Below the pieces are notes generated by a model, which was not told the origin of the DNA, did not search any database, and saw only the letters and a program-made list of their open reading frames with translations. The translations under genes were made by a program, and so were the position numbers. Of a DNA stretch of 64,000 nucleotides, positions 36,428 through 45,561 are shown piece after piece. Numbering within the stretch: position 1 is the first letter of the stretch; every line of letters begins with the position of its first letter. This DNA is from an uncultured Planctomycetaceae bacterium (GTDB taxonomy: Bacteria; Planctomycetota; Planctomycetia; Planctomycetales; Planctomycetaceae): NCBI GenBank assembly GCA_943787265.1, contig CALSLT010000017.1:434001-498000 (forward strand), written 5' to 3'.

Positions 36428-37804
36428 ATGCCGATATCGATGTCTCGCTTCAACGGAAGGTTGTTTTTATCAACTGTCGTTCTGGTTGCGGCGGTCGCCA
36501 CTTCGATGGCGAAAGATGAGGCTCCGTCCAAACCGAATGTCGTTTTGATTTTTGTCGACGACATGGGGTATGGAGATCTTGGTTGCTACGGCAACTCGAA
36601 GACCAAGACACCGAACATCGACAAGCTGGCGACGCAGGGGCAGCGTTGGACGAGCTTTTATTCTTCGGGTTCGACTTGTGTTCCGAGTCGGACCGGATTG
36701 ATGAGTGGTCGGCATCCGGCTTTGCTGGGGAAGCAGAAACTTGCGGCATCGCCTAAGAGTGTGATGGCTGCGATGTTCAAGCGGCAGGGTTACGCGACGG
36801 CGATTCTCGGCAAGTGGCACCTGGCGGGCTACCCGAAGGATTTTACGCAGAGCCCGATGCACCCACTTGAATGCGGCTTCGATTACCACTTCGGAACACC
36901 GGGCAGCAACGACGTCCCGGCACCGGTTGGTAAACGACAAAATCGAGAAGTCTTTGACACCTGCAACAAGTTCACTTTTCAGGTTCCGCTGATTCGTGGT
37001 CGCGAAGTCGTCGAATTTCCGGTCAATCAGGAACTCTTCACGAAGCGGTACACCGAGGAAGCCGTGAAGTGGATTCACGCTCGCAAGGAAGAACGCTTTT
37101 TCCTCTACCTCGCCCACAACATGCCGCACGCGCCGGTGTTTGCTTCGAAGAAGTTTCAGGGAACGAGCGAAGGCGGACGCTACGGTGACGTTATCGAAGA
37201 AGTCGACTGGTCTGTGGGAAAAGTTGTCGCCGCATTGAAAGAAGCTGGCGTCGAGAAAAACACTCTGGTCGTCTTCACGAGTGACAATGGTCCGTGGTTG
37301 ATGTTTGGCCCACACGGCGGAACAGCTGGTCCTCTTCGAGGCGAGAAAGGAACATCGTGGGAAGGTGGCTTTCGAGTGCCAGGCATCTTCAACTGGCCAG
37401 GCACGATCAAGCCAGCGACGATCGACGGAATGGCTGCGAATCTCGATCTCTACTCAACGTTCGCCGCATTGACCGGAGGCGACGAACCAACGGACAAGCA
37501 GGGTTACATCTCGACGAACCTTTCCGGCGTTCTACTTCGGCAGGAAGCGAGCCCACGAACTCAGTGGCTGTTCACAGGCGGCGGTGCTGATGCTTTTCGT
37601 TCAGGCCGTTACAAAATTCACCTTGCCACGAAGACTCACTCGTCGGATCCGGATACTCGCAAACGTGTCTCGCCAGTGCGACGAGATCCGCCGCTACTGT
37701 TTGATCTGCAAGCCGAGATCAGCGAGCAAACAAATCTTGCTGATTCGAAACCAGATGAAATCGCAAGGCTGCTGGCCGAGATGAAGGCGTTTCGCAAGAA
37801 CTGA
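36428..37804 (+). CDS. Secreted type I sulfatase (arylsulfatase A-like)
   Basis: A 458-residue exported hydrolase. The signal peptide spans about residues 1-28 (LFLSTVVLVAAVATSMA). VLIFVDDMGYGDLGCYG binds calcium through Asp44 and Asp45. The formylglycine motif is Cys84-Val-Pro-Ser-Arg88. KWHLAGYP, HNMPHAPVF and FTSDNGPW complete the active site. It differs from the sulfatase at 2804 in layout and likely substrate and is closer to the arylsulfatase A/N-acetylgalactosamine sulfatase type. An ATG at 36440 is an alternative start. Confidence 0.93.
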   Translation: MPISMSRFNGRLFLSTVVLVAAVATSMAKDEAPSKPNVVLIFVDDMGYGDLGCYGNSKTKTPNIDKLATQGQRWTSFYSSGSTCVPSRTGLMSGRHPALLGKQKLAASPKSVMAAMFKRQGYATAILGKWHLAGYPKDFTQSPMHPLECGFDYHFGTPGSNDVPAPVGKRQNREVFDTCNKFTFQVPLIRGREVVEFPVNQELFTKRYTEEAVKWIHARKEERFFLYLAHNMPHAPVFASKKFQGTSEGGRYGDVIEEVDWSVGKVVAALKEAGVEKNTLVVFTSDNGPWLMFGPHGGTAGPLRGEKGTSWEGGFRVPGIFNWPGTIKPATIDGMAANLDLYSTFAALTGGDEPTDKQGYISTNLSGVLLRQEASPRTQWLFTGGGADAFRSGRYKIHLATKTHSSDPDTRKRVSPVRRDPPLLFDLQAEISEQTNLADSKPDEIARLLAEMKAFRKN

Positions 37805-37845
37805 CGTTGGGCGGTTCGGGACACTCTTGCGGCAGCATCGCTTTG

Positions 37846-40281
37846 CTATTTGCCTGCCAGTTGCTTCATTTCTAAGAGCAACTCTTCAGGCAGGTAACGA
37901 TCAACATGCCCGGCGCCACGGTTTATCTCGTCGAGTTCCAACGCGCGTCGGGCCAGCCTGGATGCTTCTGCTGACTTGCCAGCCAGTGCCAGTGCCTGCG
38001 ACGTTTCTGCCGTCCACATCGGATTTGTCGGATACATCTCCAGAGCTTTTTGCAGCCCTACGACTGCTTCGGCGATGGCTTCTGCGTTTTGCATCGACGA
38101 CTCGCGGGCACGAACCAGCCAGGCATTCGCTAGTTCGTGGGCTATCTGCGGACTGTTTGGGGAGAGTACCTGGGCTTGCTCAGCAGCCTGAATCGACTGG
38201 TCGAAGTAAGTTTGGTCGCGGGTCTGTTTCCACTGGTGAAGATAAAACTGCGACAGGTGAATGTACGGCTCCGGTGTCAGTGAGTCCGCTTTGGCAGCGT
38301 CTCTGTAGCTGCTGAGGACGACGCGAGCAGGTTGTCCGTTGATTGCGTCGTAGTCGCCCAGTTGGAGTAACGACGTTGCTTGAATCACCGGGCTGAACGC
38401 AGTCAATGTGCATCCGACGGCGGTCAGACCAGAGAACAACGCCGCCATCAGCCAGGGAAGGTTCTGGTTTTGCTGGTAGTTCTGTGCTGACGCGCTGGCA
38501 TCAGTTCCTGATGCTGTTGTTTGCGACTCTTCTTCATTTCCGGCCATTGATTCTTTCTTCGAATCAACGCTCAGCACTGCCGCCAGCGCAAGAGTTAATC
38601 CGATAACCGCCGGCATGGCGATTCCTCCAGCGGCTGACAGATGCACGAATATGGCGACCAATGATGCGGCGACGGCGACCGCCGGTATGGGAAGCTCGAC
38701 AGGGCCGATGGCTGAAGATGACGATCGCTTGAGTGAAACGCCGATTAGTCCGGCAATGGCCAAGGCGACCAGGCAAACACTGAGCACGCTCCAGGCAAGG
38801 CTTCCGGAAAAGAGCCATTCACCAGCCACGGTCAAAAGAGCGGCAGCTCCGATGGCGGCTCGAATTGACACTGGCTGCAGAAAGATTGAATCGTTTCTGT
38901 CGCTGACGTTTCTTTGCGGTACGTTCTCGTCCGATCTGCAGAGTTGCCAAATGCACCAACCAATGATGACGAGCAACGCCACTAGCCCTACCACTCCAAC
39001 GAGTCCGGCGTTTGCCGCCACATCCAGAATGAATTGATGCGGATCGGAGATTTCTTCACTCGATTGCGGCAGCTTGTGGCGAAGGTAATTGTCGCGAAAG
39101 TTTCCCGGCCCAGTTCCAAACAGTGGATGATCAAGAAACACATCCCAAGTCGATGTCCAATACTCCAGGCGGTATGTCAGTGACATCGATGCTTCGGTCA
39201 GGACCTCTTTGTCGAGAGCCCCGGTGGCAATGGCCACGCCGGCAAGCAAGGAGATCGCTACCAATCCGACGGCAATAATCGGAATCAGCTTTCGGAGTCC
39301 CGCTCCGGACTTCGACCGAATGAAGAACAGGCCGATTAAAGTGCTGAGCCCAACCAGCGTGCCGCCCCAGGCTGACCTGCTCTTTGTGAGGACGAGACAA
39401 TACGCAACCAGGAGCAAAGCCGTGCCCAGAGCGCAAACAAGTCCTCGGTTGTTGCGTTCGGTTGATGGCGGTTCTGTTCGGCTTGGGAGAAGCACGTTCA
39501 ACAGCGTGCCAGCAAGAAGCACCACGGCAACGGTCATGAAACTTGCCAGTGTGTTTGTCAGAGCAAAGAACCCTAATGGTTCCTGGCTATCGCGAAGCCT
39601 TCGTTCAAATAGCTGTTGTGCAGGCCCCGACAGCGGGATGCCGAGCGAAACGCATTCAGCTCGCAGTTCCATCTGGCGTTTCGCCCGCTCCTGAGATGGC
39701 ATCTCTGGTGACGATTCAACCGAGTCGATCTCGGCCATGATGGCCTCGTACTCGCGGAGGTTCGACGGATACCAGAATGTTGGCTGCCAGATTCCATAAC
39801 ATGCCAGGGCTGTTGTGATGACGAGAACTGTTTCCAGAAATCTGGTACGAGACTGCAGCGTGATCGTCTGTCTTATCAGCGAAAATGTGACAGCGACGGC
39901 AAGCCATTCCCACAGCATGTTGGTTGCGGCGCGTTTGTTGCCTTCCGTCAGGATGACAATCAGCGAAGAAAGAATGTGTGCGCCGCAGAGAAACCAGACA
40001 GTGATGTCCAGCCTTTCAAAACGCAGCCGTTCCAGGGAAACTCGTGATTTCCACCAGCAGAATCCCGCGGCCGCGGCGAGCGTCAACGAAGTCAGCCACA
40101 GCGTATCTCCTTCAGCCGTGCCTTCAGTCGGAATCATCCAGCGAGCCAGAAGCAGTCCCCACACTATTGCAGCTGCGCGGTCAGTGACTCGTTCAATCGA
40201 TGTATCTGCGATTTCGGGCTGCCGCGAACTGCGAGCCTTGCTTGATGGCCGATTCCGAGATGACCGTTTCGACTTTGCCAT
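37846..40281 (-). CDS. O-antigen ligase-like polytopic membrane protein with C-terminal TPR region
   Basis: An 811-residue protein with about a dozen or more membrane segments. The Wzy_C/O-antigen-ligase motif reads YRLEYWTSTWDVFLDHPLFG followed by TGPGNFRDNY, in the middle of the protein. KSRSAWGG upstream supplies the conserved arginine. The C-terminal 170 residues are helical with TPR-like spacing (AKADSLTPEPYIHLSQFYLHQW, ALEMYPTNPMWTAETSQALALAGK). It would polymerise or ligate surface glycans at the outer face of the membrane. The start MAKSKRSS was used; a longer frame begins at 40344. Confidence 0.83.
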   Translation of the reverse strand: MAKSKRSSRNRPSSKARSSRQPEIADTSIERVTDRAAAIVWGLLLARWMIPTEGTAEGDTLWLTSLTLAAAAGFCWWKSRVSLERLRFERLDITVWFLCGAHILSSLIVILTEGNKRAATNMLWEWLAVAVTFSLIRQTITLQSRTRFLETVLVITTALACYGIWQPTFWYPSNLREYEAIMAEIDSVESSPEMPSQERAKRQMELRAECVSLGIPLSGPAQQLFERRLRDSQEPLGFFALTNTLASFMTVAVVLLAGTLLNVLLPSRTEPPSTERNNRGLVCALGTALLLVAYCLVLTKSRSAWGGTLVGLSTLIGLFFIRSKSGAGLRKLIPIIAVGLVAISLLAGVAIATGALDKEVLTEASMSLTYRLEYWTSTWDVFLDHPLFGTGPGNFRDNYLRHKLPQSSEEISDPHQFILDVAANAGLVGVVGLVALLVIIGWCIWQLCRSDENVPQRNVSDRNDSIFLQPVSIRAAIGAAALLTVAGEWLFSGSLAWSVLSVCLVALAIAGLIGVSLKRSSSSAIGPVELPIPAVAVAASLVAIFVHLSAAGGIAMPAVIGLTLALAAVLSVDSKKESMAGNEEESQTTASGTDASASAQNYQQNQNLPWLMAALFSGLTAVGCTLTAFSPVIQATSLLQLGDYDAINGQPARVVLSSYRDAAKADSLTPEPYIHLSQFYLHQWKQTRDQTYFDQSIQAAEQAQVLSPNSPQIAHELANAWLVRARESSMQNAEAIAEAVVGLQKALEMYPTNPMWTAETSQALALAGKSAEASRLARRALELDEINRGAGHVDRYLPEELLLEMKQLAGK

Positions 40282-40385
40282 TCGAATCTTCTGAAAGTGA
40301 AGACTGCTTCCGACGAACGCATTCGGCAGGTTGGAACGCGACACATGCAGCTATGATAGTGCCACAAGTTCGAAACAGTCCGTCA

Positions 40386-40418
40386 ATAAAAACACCCCGG
40401 CGGCAAATGCGGCCAGGG
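40386..40418 (-). terminator. Terminator-like hairpin after the STAS gene
   Basis: On the minus strand CCCTGGC and GCCGGGG can pair with one G-T pair, followed by TGTTTTTATT. It lies 40 bases downstream of the STAS gene stop and upstream of the O-antigen ligase gene, so it would separate the two. Confidence 0.5.
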
Positions 40419-40457
40419 CAATGTTGTTAGTTGAGCGTTCTCAGGTTTCGGCGTGAG

Positions 40458-40823
40458 CTAACCTTCCGACAGGTCTTTGACCGCTTCATCGAAATCGGAA
40501 TAAAGATTCCACAGCTTGTCCAGGTGTGTGACTTCCAGGACTTCCTTGCAGTAATCCGTGAGTCCACTGATGCCGAACTTTCCGCCAGGAATTCCGTTGA
40601 CACGGTTCCAGATCCGAAACAGCACTTCGATAAATGACGAACCGAAAAAGCTGGTGTATTGCAGATCGATGATCACTCGCGGTGGATCGGCTGCGGCAGC
40701 CGCATCGAGCATCGTCGTGCGGATCATGTCGAGCGAGTTTTCGTCGAGATTCTCGAATTCAGGTCCAAGGCGAATACACGTAACGTCGCCTCGCTTCTCG
40801 ATCGTTGGGCTTTTCTCGGTCAT
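40458..40823 (-). CDS. STAS-domain protein (anti-sigma factor antagonist type)
   Basis: A 121-residue single-domain protein. The pattern VTCIRLGPEFENLDENSLDMIR, PPRVIIDLQYTSFFGSSFIEVLFRIWNRV and GISGLTDYCKEVLEVTHLDKLW matches the STAS fold; the second block carries the usual D-x-x-x-x-x-x-S-S switch. Such proteins bind anti-sigma kinases in partner-switching pathways. No kinase or sigma factor gene is adjacent. The start MTEKSP was chosen over an upstream frame. Confidence 0.85.
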   Translation of the reverse strand: MTEKSPTIEKRGDVTCIRLGPEFENLDENSLDMIRTTMLDAAAAADPPRVIIDLQYTSFFGSSFIEVLFRIWNRVNGIPGGKFGISGLTDYCKEVLEVTHLDKLWNLYSDFDEAVKDLSEG

Positions 40824-41261
40824 CGCGGGTCTCAATCGTGTGCGTTACACGGTAGGCAGATGTGGGCTTCGGGTTACACCACAGGACGGGCTTTTCAACG
40901 CTCGTAGTGACTCATTGCCGGCATCGTAACCCAAGCCGCTCCAAGTAGTTGATACTACTCCCTGCCACTTGAATGTCAACGTCGAGGGCCTTCTCCAGCG
41001 AGGTCTCACGTTCGATCAGGTTACCGTGAATCGAAAAGTGGAACCTGTAGCCTGGCCGCGCCATTTAGTAGCTGCTGCGAAATGCCGCAGTTCTGCCATC
41101 GGGTTTGATCGGGATGGCGATCTTGCGACTTTCAGGAACGTCACAGGAGTTTTAAATCAGTAGATTCCAGGTCGGACGCAGGCTTCGTATCTGATTCGAT
41201 TTTCAAATACGCCGCATCGTGCCTGTAAGATGGGCTTGCATCCCTCGATTCAATGCCCCGG
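40824..41261. other. Intergenic region, about 438 bases
   Basis: This lies between the HtrA-like protease gene and the STAS gene on the minus strand, so it should hold the STAS promoter. No repeat, hairpin with T-run, RNA gene or plausible small protein was seen. Confidence 0.5.
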
Positions 41262-42410
41262 TTAGTCCGGCATGGCTTCAAGCATCACGGAAACATCCAG
41301 TTTCTCGCGGTCTCGCAAGGTGGTAACTGTGACTGTATCGCCTGCTCGATATTGAGTGAGCAGATCGAGAAGGTCACGTGCCGTACGGATAGGATCCTCA
41401 TTGATCGCCAGAATGCGATCTCCAGCCAGAGTCTCAAGATAGTCGCCACGACGGATGGGCAGGATTCCGGCTTTGTCGGCCGGCCCCTTGGGGATCACGT
41501 GCAGAACGAGCACGCCTGGAAGCCGTTTCCGTTCGGAGTCAAATTCTTCTCGAACGACAACGCCAAGCCACGGGCGACTAATCGATCCCGTGCGGATCAG
41601 GTCCGGAACGGCGACGTTGACAAGGTCGACCGGGATGGCAAAACCAATTCCATGCGAGCCACCGGACTCGCTTGCGATGGCGGAATTTACTCCGATTAGT
41701 CGCCCCGCACTGTCGAGGAGTGGCCCGCCCGAATTACCTGGGTTGATCGCTGCGTCCGTTTGAATGGCGTTGTGAATCGTTCCCGAGGCCGTGCCGAAAG
41801 TTCGGTTTAAGCCGCCAATAATGCCCGTCGTGAGTGTGTGGTCGAATTCAAACGGGCTGCCAATTGCAAAGACTTTCTGGCCGACTTTCAGATCGTTCGA
41901 TTCGCCGATCGCGATCGGCGTTAAGGATCGTGGTGGAACGTCGATTTTCAGCACGGCGAGATCGTTCGCAGCGTCGAAGCCCACCAGTCTTGCCGAGTGA
42001 TTGGAGTTGTCGGCAAGCGTGACGACGGCTCCCTGGCCGTCACGGATGACGTGCAGGTTGGTGACGATGTGACCTTCGGTGTTCCAGACGAAACCGCTGC
42101 CAGTGCCGGCTCGCATCTCGCGGACATCCATCGTGAACGCATTCTGCAGCACGGCGACCGATGTCACATGCACGACGGCTGGCGACACCTGCTCGAAAAG
42201 TTCAATCGTACTGAGTTCGTCAGCCGCGAGGTTGCCTCGCGGAGTGACTGCTCGCGACTGAGCTTTCGCATTCAGCAGTGGGGCATGCCAGAACGCCTGC
42301 CGGTAAATCATCACTCCCGTCAGGCCGAGCAGCAGGACCACAAGCCACACATTGATCCGGGAAGTGCCTGGTGCATCTGCAGAATAGTGGCGGGTCCCGG
42401 ATGTGCTCAT
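41262..42410 (-). CDS. HtrA/DegP-like membrane-anchored serine protease with PDZ domain
   Basis: A 382-residue protease anchored by one N-terminal span (VWLVVLLLGLTGVMIY, about 21-36). The chymotrypsin-like domain has the triad: His in TNLHVIRDG, Asp in AANDLAVLKID and Ser in NPGNSGGPLLD. One PDZ domain follows (PWLGVVVREEF to about residue 380). It would degrade or refold damaged envelope proteins. It starts two bases after the stop of the gene at 42413, so the two are very probably translated from one mRNA. Confidence 0.92.
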   Translation of the reverse strand: MSTSGTRHYSADAPGTSRINVWLVVLLLGLTGVMIYRQAFWHAPLLNAKAQSRAVTPRGNLAADELSTIELFEQVSPAVVHVTSVAVLQNAFTMDVREMRAGTGSGFVWNTEGHIVTNLHVIRDGQGAVVTLADNSNHSARLVGFDAANDLAVLKIDVPPRSLTPIAIGESNDLKVGQKVFAIGSPFEFDHTLTTGIIGGLNRTFGTASGTIHNAIQTDAAINPGNSGGPLLDSAGRLIGVNSAIASESGGSHGIGFAIPVDLVNVAVPDLIRTGSISRPWLGVVVREEFDSERKRLPGVLVLHVIPKGPADKAGILPIRRGDYLETLAGDRILAINEDPIRTARDLLDLLTQYRAGDTVTVTTLRDREKLDVSVMLEAMPD

Positions 42411-42412
42411 CG

Positions 42413-43231
42413 TCAACTCAGTCCGTTCGTCTTTTTGTTGAAGTTTTCGATCGCGGTCAGGAATCGAAGTCGATCCTTTTCCGGAAGCTCGGCGAATCCG
42501 TCAATCATCCCGTCAGTCAACATGCGAGTGCATCGTTCGACGGCGGTTGTGATTTTTTTGAATGCCTGTTCCGGATTCAGCAAGGCTGGACCGCTCGACT
42601 CCGGTGCTCCTTCGGTTGATTCCGGTGGCACAGTCGTGGCACCGGTTTTGTAAGGAGAGTAAGCCTGATCGCCACCAGCCGCGTCCGCTTCCCCTGCTAC
42701 GGCTTGGATCTGGTTTTCGCTGGCATGACTTTCATCTAAAGAGTCAGAAGTTGGGCGAACACCATCCGAATCGCCAAATCCTTCCGGAGTGAGATGCACG
42801 ATTGGCTCGCCAAAACCAGCGGCAGACGAGTTCACATCGAGGTCCGCTTCGGCTTCGACGGTCAGATCTTCGCCATTCTGCATTCGCCGCCAGGCTTTCA
42901 TTTCCGCGACCGTGGCTGCGTTTTCTTCCGCCCATGCCAGACATTCGGCAGAGTCCGACCATGTCAGAGCGACGTAGAAGTGTGACCATTTGAGCTTGGC
43001 ATAGCTGTCGGTGACGTCCGCGAATGATTCCCACACGCGGCGACGCTGATAAATCTGGTCGCCGCTGAGTCCGACGAGTGCTCCAAAGTCAGCATCCGTT
43101 CGACCACGCGAGTACCGGCTTGTCCACTTGGTGGCACATTCGCCGACTGTCCAGTTGCAACTGCTCAATGCAGTTTGGGCGGTTGAAATCAGTTCCTGCT
43201 CGGTTTCCTGAACGTCGACGACAGTGCTCAT
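42413..43231 (-). CDS. Protein of unknown function, upstream partner of the HtrA-like protease
   Basis: A 272-residue soluble protein. The N-terminal 110 residues look globular and helical, with CNWTVGECATKWTSRYSRGRTDADFGALVG, SGDQIYQRRRVWESFAD and YAKLKWSHFYVALTW; the GLSGDQIYQRRRVW stretch resembles a helix-turn-helix with a basic helix. The middle is a long acidic, disordered-looking linker. The C-terminal 45 residues form a helix (AFKKITTAVERCTRML). The start MSTVVDV was preferred to a longer frame from 43318. It is directly upstream of the protease gene. A DNA-binding regulator is possible but unproven. Confidence 0.7.
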   Translation of the reverse strand: MSTVVDVQETEQELISTAQTALSSCNWTVGECATKWTSRYSRGRTDADFGALVGLSGDQIYQRRRVWESFADVTDSYAKLKWSHFYVALTWSDSAECLAWAEENAATVAEMKAWRRMQNGEDLTVEAEADLDVNSSAAGFGEPIVHLTPEGFGDSDGVRPTSDSLDESHASENQIQAVAGEADAAGGDQAYSPYKTGATTVPPESTEGAPESSGPALLNPEQAFKKITTAVERCTRMLTDGMIDGFAELPEKDRLRFLTAIENFNKKTNGLS

Positions 43232-44003
43232 GCGACAGCCTCTCTGCTGAAACATTTTCGATGCAAAGTATGGCGTAATTGAGTCAGCCCGGATTTCCTC
43301 ACACTGAGGAACGCTCAACAGGCAGAACCGCTTGCCATCAACATCGAAAGGAGATTGAAGAAATCAGAAGTGGTTGTCGGCGGCTCGGCAACTGTTGCCG
43401 AGCGCCGCCAGAAAACGAGAGAAGGAATCCGTTCCCTCGAGCGTCTGAAGTCAGACGACAACCGAGCACAGGTTCGACTGCAGTGGCCTCACTTCGGCAA
43501 GCCGAAGCATCCATGCCGGGCAGTCAAACCCGGACCTCCGTGATGAATTCGCTGTTTCCAGCGGAAGACTCGAATCGCTCCTGCCGAGTCTCTGGTCTAC
43601 TTCTGTAAGTCGCGGTGTGTTTTATCACGCCCGAACGGGCGGCGGGATACTATCGCGTCGCCGCGATGTTTTCCAGGCGAAGTCGCCAGAGTTTCTCAAC
43701 ATTATTCCGACGCCAGTTCTGACGTCCGGAGCTTCGGGTTAGCTTGCCTTTGCAGTTACCCGATAACGGACAATCATCGATCTGCAAAGAAGTCTGCTTC
43801 GACAGTTTACAAGAGATGATTTGTCGCGCTGACGTACACGTTGATCCTGGTTGCCAGTCAGCCGACTGTCTCGATGAGTTGGCGTCGGCGCATTGCCGAC
43901 TCGCCATTCCACAGCGCATACTCATGCCCCAATAGCAATGAGTTTCTCAATCGTGATTCACGACTCCTGCTCGACGTGCAGGCACACTCTGGAAAGTTTC
44001 GTC
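43232..44003. other. Intergenic region, about 770 bases
   Basis: This is the divergent gap between the protease operon and the PHP gene. It contains a 14-base-stem hairpin with a small bulge at 43381-43411 (GGCGGCTCGGCAAC arm) and a short CGCCCGAACGGGCG palindrome at 43632-43645. Short open frames show no protein-like features. No RNA gene was recognised, though a structured RNA cannot be excluded. Confidence 0.5.
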
Positions 44004-45344
44004 ATGAAAAAGTCTCGCCGCGTGCTTTGCTGTTTCGGAGTTCTGGCTGTCGGATTCCTGCTACTGAATTCGGCATCGAAGGATGTCGCTGTTTCAGACG
44101 TCAAAGCGGACGTTCTCTCTGAAGATGGAAACAGGCAGTGGTTCAAAGGAAATCTGCACACACACTCGCTTTGGAGCGACGGTGACAATTATCTCGAGAT
44201 GATCGCTCTGTGGTATCGAGATCGTGACTATGACTTTCTTTGTTTCACTGATCACAACGTGCTTGCTCAGTCAAAGAACCGTTGGGTAGATATAGCAAAG
44301 AAGCCAACCGGCAAAGACGCACTCAGAAAACTCAAAGAACGCTTTCCAGAAGGCTGGGTCGACGAACGAATGGTTGATGGCCGAACGGAAGTTCGTCTGA
44401 AAACATTCAGCGAGGTCAACGCCAAGGTCGGGCAGCCTGGAAAGTTTCTACTCATCCAGGGCGAAGAAGTCACTGACCGATTTGGGAAGTATCCCGTCCA
44501 CCTTTGTGCGGCAAATGTCAAAGACCTGATTCCGCCGATGGGTGGCGACAGCGTCTCGGAGACGATTCAGAAAAACGTCGACGCATTAATTTCGCAGCGG
44601 GAACGGACGGGGCAGGCAATGATGATTCACCTCAATCATCCTAACTTCGGATACGCGGTCACTGCTGAAGATTTGATGCGGATTCGCGGCGAGAAGTTTT
44701 ACGAGGTCTACAACGGTCATCCGGGCGTCAACAACTCAGGGAACGAGGAGCACGCATCGACCGAGCGAATGTGGGATATCATTCTGACCAAGCGACTGGC
44801 GGAACTTCAGTTGCCAGTGATGTACGGCCTGGCGACGGACGACGGCCACAACTATCACGGCATTCCGAGCCGCAAGAGTGAACCCGGTCGTGGCTGGGTC
44901 ATGGTGCTTGCCGAGGCGCTCGATCCGGAATCGATGATCCCAGCAATGGAACGCGGCGACTTTTATTCGACCTCGGGTGTCACGCTTTCCAGGGTCGAGT
45001 CGTCCAGCACAGGCCTGTCTGTAGAAGTCAAAGCGGAAGCCGGAGTCGACTACCGGATTGAATTCATCGGTACGGAATCCGGATACGACAAAACGTCTAA
45101 ACCCGTACTCGACAAAAACGGTAAAGAAGTTCGAGCAACTCGCCGGTACAGCAAAGACATCGGCAAAGTTCTGGCCGCTCACGACGGGCCGTCGGCAAGT
45201 TACACGTTCACCGGCAAAGAGGTTTACGTCCGAGCAAGGGTCACATCGAGCCGTAAGCATCCCAACCCGTCCGAAATCGATGACTTTGAACAGGCATGGG
45301 TTCAACCAGCAATTGGACCAGCCGCTGTTCAGCCTGAAGACTGA
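44004..45344 (+). CDS. Exported PHP-domain metal-dependent phosphoesterase-like protein
   Basis: A 446-residue protein. The start MKKSRR at 44004 begins a signal peptide or membrane anchor (VLCCFGVLAVGFLLLNSAS). The PHP core has NLHTHSLWSDGDN (about 46-58), FLCFTDHNVL, IQGEEVT, IHLNHPNFGYAV and GLATDDGHNYHG; the His and Asp residues bind metals in this fold. The C-terminal part looks like a beta-sandwich. Exported PHP proteins of this kind occur in planctomycetes and may hydrolyse phosphate or glycan esters; the substrate is unknown. Confidence 0.85.
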   Translation: MKKSRRVLCCFGVLAVGFLLLNSASKDVAVSDVKADVLSEDGNRQWFKGNLHTHSLWSDGDNYLEMIALWYRDRDYDFLCFTDHNVLAQSKNRWVDIAKKPTGKDALRKLKERFPEGWVDERMVDGRTEVRLKTFSEVNAKVGQPGKFLLIQGEEVTDRFGKYPVHLCAANVKDLIPPMGGDSVSETIQKNVDALISQRERTGQAMMIHLNHPNFGYAVTAEDLMRIRGEKFYEVYNGHPGVNNSGNEEHASTERMWDIILTKRLAELQLPVMYGLATDDGHNYHGIPSRKSEPGRGWVMVLAEALDPESMIPAMERGDFYSTSGVTLSRVESSSTGLSVEVKAEAGVDYRIEFIGTESGYDKTSKPVLDKNGKEVRATRRYSKDIGKVLAAHDGPSASYTFTGKEVYVRARVTSSRKHPNPSEIDDFEQAWVQPAIGPAAVQPED

Positions 45345-45561
45345 TTCAATACGCAGGTCGCGTGACACCGATGCGACGCTTTTTATTGAAGCTGAACTAC
45401 AGGTTCAGGTCGTGACACCAGCATCCAAATCCAGTTAGCATCGAAGCCTCAACCTTCGTTCGAAGTGTGCGAAGCCCAACCTCAAGTTTGTTCCCTCCCT
45501 TGCTGTCTTGATTGCCATGCCTGGTCGCCAAGTGCCAACAACTTCTTCGTCGTCATTCTCG

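Noticed and set aside
36207..36548. 113-residue frame spanning the compound repeat
   Set aside because: It reads through the hairpins and then out of frame into the sulfatase start.
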